Shown: in pieces, positions 46,078 through 54,249 of the stretch
Position numbering within the stretch: position 1 is the stretch's first letter
Layout of the letters: each line of letters begins with the position of its first letter
From: Chloroflexota bacterium
GTDB lineage: Bacteria > Chloroflexota > Chloroflexia > Chloroheliales > Chloroheliaceae
Reading direction: 5' to 3'
DNA length: 64,000 nucleotides
Assembly: GCA_028287745.1 (NCBI GenBank)
Contig: JAQBPB010000067.1
Location: 1-64,000 of the forward strand
The notes under the pieces: generated by a model
Told to the model about the DNA's origin: nothing
Seen by the model: the letters and a program-made list of their open reading frames with translations, nothing else
Database searches by the model: none
Made by a program: the position numbers and the translations under genes

Positions 46078-46260
46078 ATGGAAAAAATGCCCTCTAATTT
46101 ACCCGATGAAACCACCGGCCCAACCACGCCCAATTCGCCCCGCCTGGTCAAACCCAGCAGCGGCCGGATCTGGTTCATGGCCGTTATGTTCTTTTTGCCC
46201 CTGGTAATTATGATTATTTTCGCAATTGTCTTTTTCGCGATTGGCTTGCAGACCCGTTAA
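46078..46260 (+). CDS. Very small membrane protein, unknown
   Basis: 60 residues: a polar N-terminus rich in Pro/Thr, one membrane helix (about 32-58: FMAVMFFLPLVIMIIFAIVF), and a short tail. The start ATG 46078 lacks a strong ribosome site; an upstream ATG at 46012 overlaps the preceding gene. It follows that gene by 19 bp and probably shares its transcript. It ends 26 bp before the promoter of the thiamin transporter. Coding status rests on the clean membrane helix and gene context. Confidence 0.55.
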   Translation: MEKMPSNLPDETTGPTTPNSPRLVKPSSGRIWFMAVMFFLPLVIMIIFAIVFFAIGLQTR

Positions 46261-46262
46261 GG

Positions 46263-46291
46263 TTGCCCGGTAAGCCGGTTTGTGGTATTAT
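46263..46291 (+). promoter_or_regulatory. Promoter of the TPP-riboswitch operon
   Basis: TTGCCC (46263-46268), 17-bp spacer, TATTAT (46286-46291). Start near 46298, about 25 nt before the riboswitch. Confidence 0.6.
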
Positions 46292-46321
46292 TAACAAAGT
46301 AATTGCACTTTAGAAATTTAT

Positions 46322-46412
46322 TTGCGGGAGCTTGGGTAAGCCAGGCTGAGAGGAAGACCGGCACGTCTTCGACCGTCCGAACCTGAATCCGGGTAATACC
46401 GGCGCAGGGAAA
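46322..46412 (+). ncRNA. TPP (THI-box) riboswitch aptamer
   Basis: All diagnostic blocks are readable: CTGAGAGGA (P2/P3 junction), GACCGTCCGAACCTGA, and GGGTAATACCGGCGCAGGGA. It binds thiamin pyrophosphate and represses the genes below it. One extra A within CCTGAATCC differs from the usual CCTGATC. A terminator follows at 46488-46521. Confidence 0.95.
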
Positions 46413-46487
46413 GAGACCCTTCTTTGGCTAAAAGGTTGATTCGTTTAGAATCATTGGCCCTGGCCGATAGAAGATTTTGGAATGAAG

Positions 46488-46521
46488 CCGCCGGTCGTTT
46501 TTGACCGGTGGTTTTTGTTTT
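46488..46521 (+). terminator. Riboswitch expression-platform terminator
   Basis: CCGCCGGTC / GACCGGTGG (one G-T pair), loop GTTTTT, then TTTTTGTTTT. Bound TPP would favour this stop before the transporter genes. Confidence 0.8.
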
Positions 46522-46549
46522 ATATGGCAAAAAAGCAAAGGAGCGGCAA

Positions 46550-47320
46550 TTGGGACCGGAAGTAACAACCCAGGGCCGGATAACCTTAAACGGGATTTAT
46601 AAGCGCTACAATGATTTAGAGGTTTTGCGCGACCTGAACCTTGTTATCAATGAAGGCGAATTTGTGACTTTAATCGGGCCCAGCGGCTCCGGTAAAAGCA
46701 CTATTTTTAATATCCTGGCCGGTCTGGAAACTGCCGATAGCGGAGAAATAAAAGTCGAAGGCTTTAATTTCCCACCCAAAAAACTTTTCAGTTACATGCC
46801 GCAGCGCGATTCTTTACTTCCCTGGCGCAATATTCTTGACAATGTAATCCTGGGACAGGAGTTGCAGGGCGTTTCCAAGAAACAGGCCCGGGCGGCGGCC
46901 CTGGCGGAACTGCCTTTCTTTGGCCTGGAAGGTTTTGAAAAGAACTTTCCATCCGAATTATCGGGCGGCATGCGCCAAAGAGCGGCCCTGCTGCGGACGG
47001 TCCTCACCCAGCGCCCGGTGTTACTGCTGGACGAACCGTTTGGGGCACTGGACGCAATCACGCGCGCCCAGTTACAGGAATGGCTGGGCAACCTTAAGCA
47101 GCGCTTGAACCGCACAATTCTTTTCGTTACCCATGATGTAGAAGAAGCTTTGCTCCTGAGCGACCGTGTCTATGTGCTGAGTCCCCGGCCTGCCCGGATA
47201 GTCCTGGAACAACCGGTGGATTTGGACCGGTCGGGACCGGGAGAACTGGTTATTACACACCGGTTTATCGAGTTAAAAGCGCGCCTGTTGACTGCCCTGA
47301 AGTCGGAAGGGGCCATTTAA
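46550..47320 (+). CDS. ABC transporter ATPase, thiamin precursor
   Basis: 256 residues of the nitrate/sulfonate/taurine (NrtD/SsuB) ATPase group. Walker A GPSGSGKST (about 43), signature LSGGMRQRAALL (about 137), Walker B VLLLDEPFGALD (about 158), switch His in ILFVTHDVEEALLLSD. The start is TTG 46550: AAAGGAG lies 6 nt upstream, and the longer frame starts inside the riboswitch terminator. The TPP riboswitch and the NMT1-like lipoprotein downstream identify the substrate class as hydroxymethylpyrimidine or a related thiamin precursor (ThiZ role). Confidence 0.93.
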   Translation: MGPEVTTQGRITLNGIYKRYNDLEVLRDLNLVINEGEFVTLIGPSGSGKSTIFNILAGLETADSGEIKVEGFNFPPKKLFSYMPQRDSLLPWRNILDNVILGQELQGVSKKQARAAALAELPFFGLEGFEKNFPSELSGGMRQRAALLRTVLTQRPVLLLDEPFGALDAITRAQLQEWLGNLKQRLNRTILFVTHDVEEALLLSDRVYVLSPRPARIVLEQPVDLDRSGPGELVITHRFIELKARLLTALKSEGAI

Positions 47321-47323
47321 AGC

Positions 47324-48124
47324 ATGCCAAAGCCAGGCCGGTTTTTGAAACAAATACTACCGCCTTTGCTTTTGGTACTTATCCTGGTTTCCCTGTGGCA
47401 GTTATATGTAAGTTGGAGCGGTATCCGGCAAACTATCCTGCCGGGCCCGTTCCGGGTTATCGAAGCCCTGGTTAATTTCTGGGATGTAATCTCGGAAAAC
47501 CTCATCTATACCCTGGTGGAAGCCACCCTGGGGTTCACGATAGCCCTGGCAATCGGGTTCTTATTTGCGGTCCTGCTGGATTACTCACCGGTATTACGCC
47601 GGGCGGTCTATCCGCTGCTGGTTGCCAGCCAGACTATCCCGATAGTGGCGATTGCCCCCTTACTGATTATCTGGTTCGGTTACGATATCGTGCCCAAAAT
47701 AATCGTGGTCTGGCTGGTCTGTTTCTTTCCGATTGTAGTAGCGGGTGTGGACGGTTTTGCTTCGACCGACCGAGATACCACCCGTTTGTTTAAAAGCTTG
47801 CAGGCTTCAACCTGGCAAATTTTCTGGAAACTGCGCCTGCCTTCGGCGCTGCCCTTTATTTTTTCAGGTATCAGGATCGCGATAACCTATGCAGTCGCCG
47901 GGGCGGTCCTGGGCGAATACGTGGGGGCGGAGAAAGGGCTGGGTATTTTTATCCAGCGCTCCAAGAATTCCTTCCGGAATGACCTGATTTTCGCGGCGGT
48001 CCTGGTCATCGCGGTTGCCAGTATTCTTTTGTTTCTACTGGTAACGGTAATTCAGCACCGGACGATGCCCTGGTATTACAGGCAGCAAGCCGGGGGCAAA
48101 AAGGCAGGAAATAATAAAAAATGA
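47324..48124 (+). CDS. ABC transporter permease, thiamin precursor
   Basis: 266 residues with six hydrophobic segments of the SsuC/TauC family. The cytoplasmic coupling loop is present (TTRLFKSLQASTWQIFWKLRLPSALPFI, an EAA-like motif), as is AVAGAVLGEYVGAEKGLGIF. ATG 47324 comes 3 bp after the ATPase stop and its own stop overlaps the next ATG (ATGA). It forms the membrane pore of the importer (ThiX role). Regulation is through the upstream TPP riboswitch. Confidence 0.93.
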   Translation: MPKPGRFLKQILPPLLLVLILVSLWQLYVSWSGIRQTILPGPFRVIEALVNFWDVISENLIYTLVEATLGFTIALAIGFLFAVLLDYSPVLRRAVYPLLVASQTIPIVAIAPLLIIWFGYDIVPKIIVVWLVCFFPIVVAGVDGFASTDRDTTRLFKSLQASTWQIFWKLRLPSALPFIFSGIRIAITYAVAGAVLGEYVGAEKGLGIFIQRSKNSFRNDLIFAAVLVIAVASILLFLLVTVIQHRTMPWYYRQQAGGKKAGNNKK

Positions 48125-48135
48125 GGAGACGAGAG

Positions 48136-49401
48136 ATGTCTAAATTGAATAAAAGGTCGGGGCTGCTCCTGGCGCTGTTATTAAGCCTTAGCGGCTTATT
48201 AATGGCCTGTGGTGACAATACCGCGACCACCGCTCCGGCTACGAGTGGGGCTGCTACGGCAACCACCGCTTCGGCAACGACTGGGGCTGCTACGGTGACC
48301 ACTGCCCTGGCTGCTACTACCACGACTGCGGCTACAACTGCCGCAGTTACCGCCGCAGTCAGGACAACCCAGGCCGCCGGGACAACCACCGCTGCAGCAA
48401 CCACCGCTGCGAGCTTTACCACAGCGGCTTCCGGCACCACAGCGGCTTCCGGCACCCCCGCCGCCAGCGGCAGCCTTACGAAATTAACTCTAGCCCTGGA
48501 TTGGGTTCCTAACACCAACCACACCGGTATTTTTGTCGCCCAGCAAAAGGGTTGGTACAAAGAAGCCGGGATTGACCTCCAGATCCTGCCCTATGCTGAT
48601 GGCGCGGTTTCCGATGTCCTGGTCGGTGAAGGTAAAGCCGACCTGGGTATCAGCGGCGGTGATGGCGTAGCGACCTACCGGGCCGCCGGACAGCCCGTTG
48701 TTTCCCTGGCAGCGATCATCCAGCACAACACCAGCGGGTTCGCCTATTTGAAGGATGGCAACATCAAACAGCCGCGCGACCTGGCCGGAAAACGGTACGC
48801 CGGGTTCGGGGCCGCCTTCGAAGCGCCGGTTATCGCGGCTATTATCAAGAAGGACGGCGGCACTGATACCAAATTCCAGAACATCACCGCTAATGTCGCT
48901 GGCTACCAGGCTGTCGCCGCAAAGCAGGCTGATTTCGTCTGGATTTTCGCGGGGTGGGACGGAATTCAGGCCAGGCTTGACAACGTTAACCTGGGGGTGT
49001 TCTATCTCAAAGACGTCGGCATTCCCGATTTCTATACCCCGGTGATTATTTCCAGCGACAACACCGTCAAGAGCAAGGCGACCGCTCTGAAAGCTTTTAT
49101 GGCCGCGACCTCCAAAGGCTATGATTTCGCTATTGCCAATCCCAAAGAAGCGGCAGACCTGTTGATTGCCGCCAATCCCAAGGGCACCTTTAGCAACCCG
49201 GAACTGGTTTACCAGAGCCAGGCTTTCCTGAGCCCTCGCTACAAAGATGATGCCGCTAAATGGGGCCAGCAGTCCCTTGAATCCTGGACCGGCTATCAGA
49301 AGTTCCTGTTTGATAACAGCGTACTGCTTGACTCGAATGGCAAACCCTTAACCAAAGAGCTGGACTATAAGCAGCTCTTCACGAACGACTTCCTCCCCTA
49401 A
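48136..49401 (+). CDS. Substrate-binding lipoprotein, NMT1/THI5-like (ThiY role)
   Basis: 421 residues. Signal peptide with lipobox LLMAC, then an Ala/Thr linker (about 28-115) like that of the BMP lipoprotein, then an NMT1 domain: LTLALDWVPNTNHTGIFVAQ, KGWYKEAGIDLQILPYADG. Such proteins bind hydroxymethylpyrimidine or formylamino-HMP. The start ATG 48136 has GAGGAG 7 nt upstream; an ATG at 48121 overlaps the permease stop. It is the last gene before a 21-bp terminator. The ligand is inferred from the riboswitch and family. Confidence 0.93.
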   Translation: MSKLNKRSGLLLALLLSLSGLLMACGDNTATTAPATSGAATATTASATTGAATVTTALAATTTTAATTAAVTAAVRTTQAAGTTTAAATTAASFTTAASGTTAASGTPAASGSLTKLTLALDWVPNTNHTGIFVAQQKGWYKEAGIDLQILPYADGAVSDVLVGEGKADLGISGGDGVATYRAAGQPVVSLAAIIQHNTSGFAYLKDGNIKQPRDLAGKRYAGFGAAFEAPVIAAIIKKDGGTDTKFQNITANVAGYQAVAAKQADFVWIFAGWDGIQARLDNVNLGVFYLKDVGIPDFYTPVIISSDNTVKSKATALKAFMAATSKGYDFAIANPKEAADLLIAANPKGTFSNPELVYQSQAFLSPRYKDDAAKWGQQSLESWTGYQKFLFDNSVLLDSNGKPLTKELDYKQLFTNDFLP

Positions 49402-49408
49402 TTCAGGC

Positions 49409-49455
49409 AATAAAAGAGGGGCCGGTTTTGAAAAAAAACCGGCCCCTCTTTTATT
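49409..49455. terminator. Very strong bidirectional terminator
   Basis: A 21-bp perfect stem AATAAAAGAGGGGCCGGTTTT with its complement, loop GAAAA. It ends the thiamin-precursor operon and the convergent galT gene. Confidence 0.95.
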
Positions 49456-49467
49456 CTGGCTAATTAC

Positions 49468-50535
49468 CTATTGTTCGCGCAAGGTGTAATGCTCATCCGC
49501 CAGGCTGCGCAGCCTTTCCGCGCTGGATTCGGCGGTAATGTCCCGCTGGGCATTCCCCAGCAGTTCGTACCCGACCATAAACTTGCGGATGGTCGCCGAC
49601 CGGAGCAGCGGCGGGAAGAAATGGGCGTGCAGGTGATGGTGCGGGTATTCCTTCCCATCGGTAGGCGCCTGGTGGAAACCCATCGAGTAGGGGAAGCTCA
49701 CTTCAAAGAGGTTGTCGTAGCGGGTTGTTAGTTGCTTGAGCAAAGCCGCCAGCCCGTCTTTCTGCGCGTCATCCAGATCCGAAATGGCCCCGGCGTGGCG
49801 TTTACTTACGACCAGGGTTTCAAACGGCCAGACCGCCCAGAAAGGCACTACGGCCAGCCACTCGTCGTTTTCGACTACAATCCGGCTGCCATCTTTTATT
49901 TCAAGTTTGGTGTAGTCGCACAGCAAGCAACTGCCGTGTTCGGTCTGGTATCTGGCCTGGGCCGCCTGTTCTTTCGAAGGTTCGTTCGGGACTAGTTCCT
50001 CGGCCCAGATTTGACCGTGAGGGTGCGGGTTGCTCGCGCCCATCATAGCGCCCCGGTTTTCAAAAATCTGGACATGCCCGATGTAAGGTAGGCTGCCCAA
50101 TTCCTGGTACTGCTCGGCCCAGGCATCAACCACCTTGCGGATATCCGCCGGTTCCATGCGGGCCAGGGTCAGGTCGTGGCGAGGTGAGAAGCAAATAACT
50201 TTAGCGAGTCCTCGCTCGCTCCGGGCCACCAGGAGCCCATCCTCTTCAAAAGTTGCTTCGGGCGTATCCGGCAGCAAAGCCGGGTAATCGTTATCGAAAA
50301 TGTAGACCGATTCATATTTTGGAGTCTGGTTACCACCGGCCCTGGCGTTTCCGGGGCACAGGTAACAGGTGGGGTCGTAGTTGGGTTGGTGTTCCTGAGC
50401 GGTTTTTTCGACCTGGCCCTGCCAGGGCCGCTGGGTCCGGTGCGGCGAAACTAGAATCCATTCCCCGGATAGCGGATTGTAACGCCGGTGCGGGTGTTTA
50501 AACAAATCACTATTCTGGCTGGCAGCATCGACCAT
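49468..50535 (-). CDS. galT: Galactose-1-phosphate uridylyltransferase
   Basis: 355 residues. Transfers UMP between UDP-glucose and galactose-1-phosphate (Leloir pathway). Visible: N-terminal zinc/nucleotide region [19 protein letters not shown], the catalytic [12 protein letters not shown] (nucleophile His, about 171), and the second-domain [14 protein letters not shown] 50535 follows AGGAGAATATT. It is a single gene without galK or galE beside it. Its end converges on the thiamin importer across the shared terminator. Confidence 0.95.
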   Translation of the reverse strand: MVDAASQNSDLFKHPHRRYNPLSGEWILVSPHRTQRPWQGQVEKTAQEHQPNYDPTCYLCPGNARAGGNQTPKYESVYIFDNDYPALLPDTPEATFEEDGLLVARSERGLAKVICFSPRHDLTLARMEPADIRKVVDAWAEQYQELGSLPYIGHVQIFENRGAMMGASNPHPHGQIWAEELVPNEPSKEQAAQARYQTEHGSCLLCDYTKLEIKDGSRIVVENDEWLAVVPFWAVWPFETLVVSKRHAGAISDLDDAQKDGLAALLKQLTTRYDNLFEVSFPYSMGFHQAPTDGKEYPHHHLHAHFFPPLLRSATIRKFMVGYELLGNAQRDITAESSAERLRSLADEHYTLREQ

Positions 50536-50896
50536 AATATTCTCCTAATTTTCAAATATTCAGGTTTTCCAGGCTAAATTATACCCTATTTGGGATGTTT
50601 AATACTAAATAATGCCTACTGGAACCCCAATTAATTATGTTAATGGCTATAAGCGGGAATTTTTCTGCAGTGCCCGGAACTATCGCCCGGAGTCGTGTAA
50701 CAATGCGTTCTTGGTTTCTTCAGTTTTAACGATGGGAAAGGTTATTCAACCTGAAAGTCTTGATGGTTTTCTAACAATTAAAATAAAGTGGGCCGGTTTG
50801 GCTTAGTCCTGAAGCCGGTTCAATAACCTTTCAATAATATTCAGGAAATAAACGGGGTAATAATCCGTCCAGGCAGGCCCTGCCGGGCGGTACCTG

Positions 50897-50925
50897 TTGC
50901 TCTTTAGGCTAAAAAATAGTAAAAT
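50897..50925 (+). promoter_or_regulatory. Promoter of pdxS-pdxT
   Basis: TTGCTC (50897-50902), 17-bp spacer, TAAAAT (50920-50925). Leader about 180 nt. In the 578-bp gap 50536-51113 I see only this; short frames there look spurious. Confidence 0.45.
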
Positions 50926-51113
50926 AAATTAAAGTTAAAGGTTAAAAGAAGCGACCGGAACTGAGCTTTTACTGCAACAGTCCGGGATCAAAACAGCGCA
51001 AAATGAGCAGGCTTATTTATAAAAGCGCGGTGTATATAAAATAATTTGCCGTTCTCCCACCTGTTTACAACAAAATTAAGGTGACCGGAACGGTTTAGGA
51101 GGAAAGATAGTTA

Positions 51114-52016
51114 ATGGCTCAAGTATTAAATGGGGTTGAGAAGTCCACCTGGAAAACAAAAGTTGGCCTGGCTCAAATGTTAAAGGGCGGCGTGATCATG
51201 GACGTCGTAACGGTTGACCAGGCGAAGGTTGCCGAGGAAGCCGGAGCGGTAGCCGTAATGGCCCTGGAACGCGTCCCGGCTGACATTCGCAAACAGGGTG
51301 GTGTCGCCCGGATGAGCGCCCCTGAACTGGTATCCCGGATCAAAGAATCGGTCAGTATCCCGGTAATGGCAAAAGCCCGTATCGGCCATATTGTTGAAGC
51401 CCAAATCCTGGAAGCCCTGGGGATTGACTACATTGACGAAAGTGAAGTCCTGACCCCGGCTGACGACCAGTTCCACATTGACAAGCACCTTTTCAAAATT
51501 CCCTTTGTCTGCGGCTGCCGTAACCTGGGCGAAGCTCTCCGCCGCATCGGCGAAGGCGCGGCCATGATTCGCACTAAAGGCGAAGCCGGTACCGGCAACG
51601 TGGTTGAAGCTGTCCGCCACCAGCGGGCCGTCCAGGGCGATATTCGCCGCATCCAGGCCATGCCTCGCGAAGAACTGATGACGGTTGCCAAAGAACTGGG
51701 CGCTCCTTACGACCTGGTATTGTTGATTCATGAAACCGGCAAGCTGCCCGTGGTAAACTTCGCCGCCGGTGGGGTTGCGACTCCCGCCGATGCCGCCCTG
51801 ATGATGCAGCTTGGCAGCGAGGGTGTGTTCGTTGGTAGCGGTATCTTCAAGAGCGGCGACCCGGCCAAACGGGCCAAAGCAATTGTCCAGGCCGTGACCC
51901 ACTACAACAACCCGAAACTCCTGGCCGAGATTTCCAAAGACCTGGGCGAACCGATGGTCGGTATTGAGATTTCTCAGATTCCGCAGGACCAGGTCCTTTC
52001 ACAGCGGGGTTGGTAA
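51114..52016 (+). CDS. pdxS: Pyridoxal 5'-phosphate synthase, synthase subunit
   Basis: 300 residues. Builds PLP from ribose 5-phosphate, glyceraldehyde 3-phosphate and ammonia; a (beta/alpha)8 barrel forming a dodecamer. The active-site Lys lies in [14 protein letters not shown] (about 87). [22 protein letters not shown] and the phosphate-binding [29 protein letters not shown] are near identical to known members. ATG 51114 follows TAGGAGG. Coupled with the glutaminase pdxT just downstream. Confidence 0.98.
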   Translation: MAQVLNGVEKSTWKTKVGLAQMLKGGVIMDVVTVDQAKVAEEAGAVAVMALERVPADIRKQGGVARMSAPELVSRIKESVSIPVMAKARIGHIVEAQILEALGIDYIDESEVLTPADDQFHIDKHLFKIPFVCGCRNLGEALRRIGEGAAMIRTKGEAGTGNVVEAVRHQRAVQGDIRRIQAMPREELMTVAKELGAPYDLVLLIHETGKLPVVNFAAGGVATPADAALMMQLGSEGVFVGSGIFKSGDPAKRAKAIVQAVTHYNNPKLLAEISKDLGEPMVGIEISQIPQDQVLSQRGW

Positions 52017-52042
52017 GCCAGCGGAAATTAGCAGCAGATACA

Positions 52043-52723
52043 ATGCACACTAACAATTCCGAAAGACAGCCCAGGATTGGCGTCCTGGCTTTGCAAGGTG
52101 CCTTTATCGAACATGTCCGGGCCTTGCAAGACCTGGGAGTCGAGGCCATACAGGTCCGGCTCCCGGAGGACCTGGCCGGGCTGGATGGTTTGATAATCCC
52201 GGGTGGTGAAAGCACCACCATTGGCAAGCTGATGACCAATTGGGATTTAATCGAGCCGGTCAAAGATATGGCGGCCGAAGGGAAGGCTATCTGGGGCACC
52301 TGCGCCGGAATGATTTTGCTGGCAAAGGATATCGGGGGCTTGAACCAACCGTTACTTGGCCTGATGGACATTAAAGTCAAGCGTAACGCTTTTGGCTCTC
52401 AACTTGATAGCTTTGAGGCGGACCTGTCTGTGCCTGCCTTTGAAAAGGAACTGTCCGGCCAGGGAGATTCGGATGATAAACCGTTTCACGCGGTATTCAT
52501 CCGGGCGCCCCTGATTGAAGCGCTTGGACCTCAAGCCGAAGAAATTGCGCGTATTCCGGGTGAAGAAAAAACCCAATCCAACTTTTCTCAGGACGAGCAA
52601 AGGCAGACTATTGTAGTAGCGGCTCGCCAGAACAATTTACTGGCAACCGCTTTTCACCCGGAGTTAACACCGGACCGCCGGTTTCACCAGCTTTTTCTTA
52701 AAATGGCGGGGCGACAGCGTTAG
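52043..52723 (+). CDS. pdxT: Pyridoxal 5'-phosphate synthase, glutaminase subunit
   Basis: 226 residues; hydrolyses glutamine and channels ammonia to PdxS. Class I glutaminase features: IGVLALQGAFIEHV, IIPGGESTTIGKL, catalytic Cys in GTCAGMILLA (about 86), and the His/Glu pair in FHPELTPDRRFHQLFL. There is an insert around 130-185 compared with Bacillus PdxT (about 196 residues), rich in Glu/Gln (SGQGDSDDK, QSNFSQDEQ). ATG 52043 is preferred; a TTG at 52010 overlaps pdxS. Confidence 0.95.
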   Translation: MHTNNSERQPRIGVLALQGAFIEHVRALQDLGVEAIQVRLPEDLAGLDGLIIPGGESTTIGKLMTNWDLIEPVKDMAAEGKAIWGTCAGMILLAKDIGGLNQPLLGLMDIKVKRNAFGSQLDSFEADLSVPAFEKELSGQGDSDDKPFHAVFIRAPLIEALGPQAEEIARIPGEEKTQSNFSQDEQRQTIVVAARQNNLLATAFHPELTPDRRFHQLFLKMAGRQR

Positions 52724-52767
52724 CTGCCCTAACCTTCCTTCAACTCAACCGAAGGTGGTACACTAGC

Positions 52768-54066
52768 TTGCAAGTACGAACCCTGCACTTCAGCGACTTT
52801 CTGAAACTGGGCCGCATGCACCAGGCAGACATTGGTCTAAATCTCCCATTTACCCCGGTGCTGCCTGATTTACCCCTTCCAGCGGCCCTTACTCAACATT
52901 TGCCTGTTAATAGCCTTAATTCTTCGGTTTATATTTACGGAGAAAAAGGCCGGCCACAGGCTTTTGTTCAGGCACGCGCCCGCCAGCGTCGTGATGAGTG
53001 GGAAGTCCTTTCGCTGGGCGTGGTGGGCAAGATCCGGCCTGACGTGGTTGAATTTCCCCGGAATTCTCAGGAAGACGCCGCTGAAAATTTATCCGGAGAC
53101 GATAACTCCGAAACCTCTCAAACCCTGGCCCCCGTGAGTGGTTCGACTCATTCCCTGGACGGTGACACAGTCCGGGTAAAAGAACCCGCTGGTGATAGTC
53201 AGGCTTTTTCCGCGCCCGGAGAACCTTTTGATACCGAAGATTCAGACCAGGAAGAACCGGGCATTAGTCTTATCCAGGTCTGGCCGGTTGAAATTGAAAT
53301 GGCCTGGAGCAAACTGCTCGAACACCTGATAGTAGATGCCGGGGAAAAAGGGGTGGTACGCCTGTATGCCCGCCTGGCTACCGACTCGCCTGAATTGGAG
53401 CTGTTTAACCAGCTTGGTTTCCACGCCTATACCCACGAAACTCTCTTTCACCTGCAGTACAACCAGCCAGTCGAGCGGCCAGCCCAGGATAAACTTAAAA
53501 TGCGCGAACAACGCAATCGCGATACCTGGTTTATTCACCAGCTATACGGCTCAATAACCCCGAACCCGGTCCAGAACGCCGAGCAAAATACCAGCCGCTC
53601 CTGGGAGATTCACCGGGCATACCTGCCTCGCCAGAGTAAAGAAACCGGCCTGGTTATGATGCAGGATGAGAAAGCAGTGGCCTATATCCGGGTGGTAAAT
53701 TATCGTAACCGCTACCTTTTACGTATAATGAACCTTGACACTTCCCGGCAGTTGTTACCGGACCTGATTAATTACACCCTGTCCACCCTGAAAATTGGCG
53801 CCCGTACCGAAGTTTATTGCGCTGTCCGCGAGTACCAGATGGAACAAGAAGCAGTCCTGGAAGAATTGGGATTCCAGCGGGTCTTTGGCAAGCAGGCTGT
53901 ACTGGTCAAACATACCGTCCAATTCGTGCGCGGGCTGGAAAAACAACTGGCCCGGGGCCGGGAAGGCAAACTGGAACTGGCCCACCGGTCGCTGCGGGCC
54001 GGTTCATTGGTTAGATTTATCCGTTATATTCGCTATCATTGGCATTCGTTAGGTAATATTTATTAA
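52768..54066 (+). CDS. GNAT-like acetyltransferase family protein with an acidic insert
   Basis: 432 residues. Two GNAT-type halves are suggested: an N-terminal one (1-90) continuing at about 165-235 (RLYARLATDSPELELFNQLGFHAYTHETLF, the usual GNAT closing pattern), and a C-terminal one (about 250-400). An acidic, Ser/Thr-rich insert (about 95-165) interrupts the first half and may be disordered. The acyl acceptor is unknown. TTG start at 52768, 44 bp after pdxT, so possibly in the same operon, though the link is not explained. AAGGTGG lies upstream. Confidence 0.65.
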   Translation: MQVRTLHFSDFLKLGRMHQADIGLNLPFTPVLPDLPLPAALTQHLPVNSLNSSVYIYGEKGRPQAFVQARARQRRDEWEVLSLGVVGKIRPDVVEFPRNSQEDAAENLSGDDNSETSQTLAPVSGSTHSLDGDTVRVKEPAGDSQAFSAPGEPFDTEDSDQEEPGISLIQVWPVEIEMAWSKLLEHLIVDAGEKGVVRLYARLATDSPELELFNQLGFHAYTHETLFHLQYNQPVERPAQDKLKMREQRNRDTWFIHQLYGSITPNPVQNAEQNTSRSWEIHRAYLPRQSKETGLVMMQDEKAVAYIRVVNYRNRYLLRIMNLDTSRQLLPDLINYTLSTLKIGARTEVYCAVREYQMEQEAVLEELGFQRVFGKQAVLVKHTVQFVRGLEKQLARGREGKLELAHRSLRAGSLVRFIRYIRYHWHSLGNIY

Positions 54067-54249
54067 ATTTACTTCCGGCGCCTGGAGACCGCCGTTAGCC
54101 TTTCACCGCACCTGTTAGTTTGTGTAAAACGAAACTATTTGACCTCAATTTCGTATTTTTATTGTGGCTTTTGTCTTAATTATGGGATAAATTAGAGTTA
54201 GATTCGCAAAACTCTATACAGAAAACCCTACATAAACGGTGAAACCTCT

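Noticed and set aside
50612..50806. Plus-strand frame of 64 codons in the galT-pdxS gap
   Set aside because: No ribosome site, no recognisable features, and an AT-rich intergenic setting.
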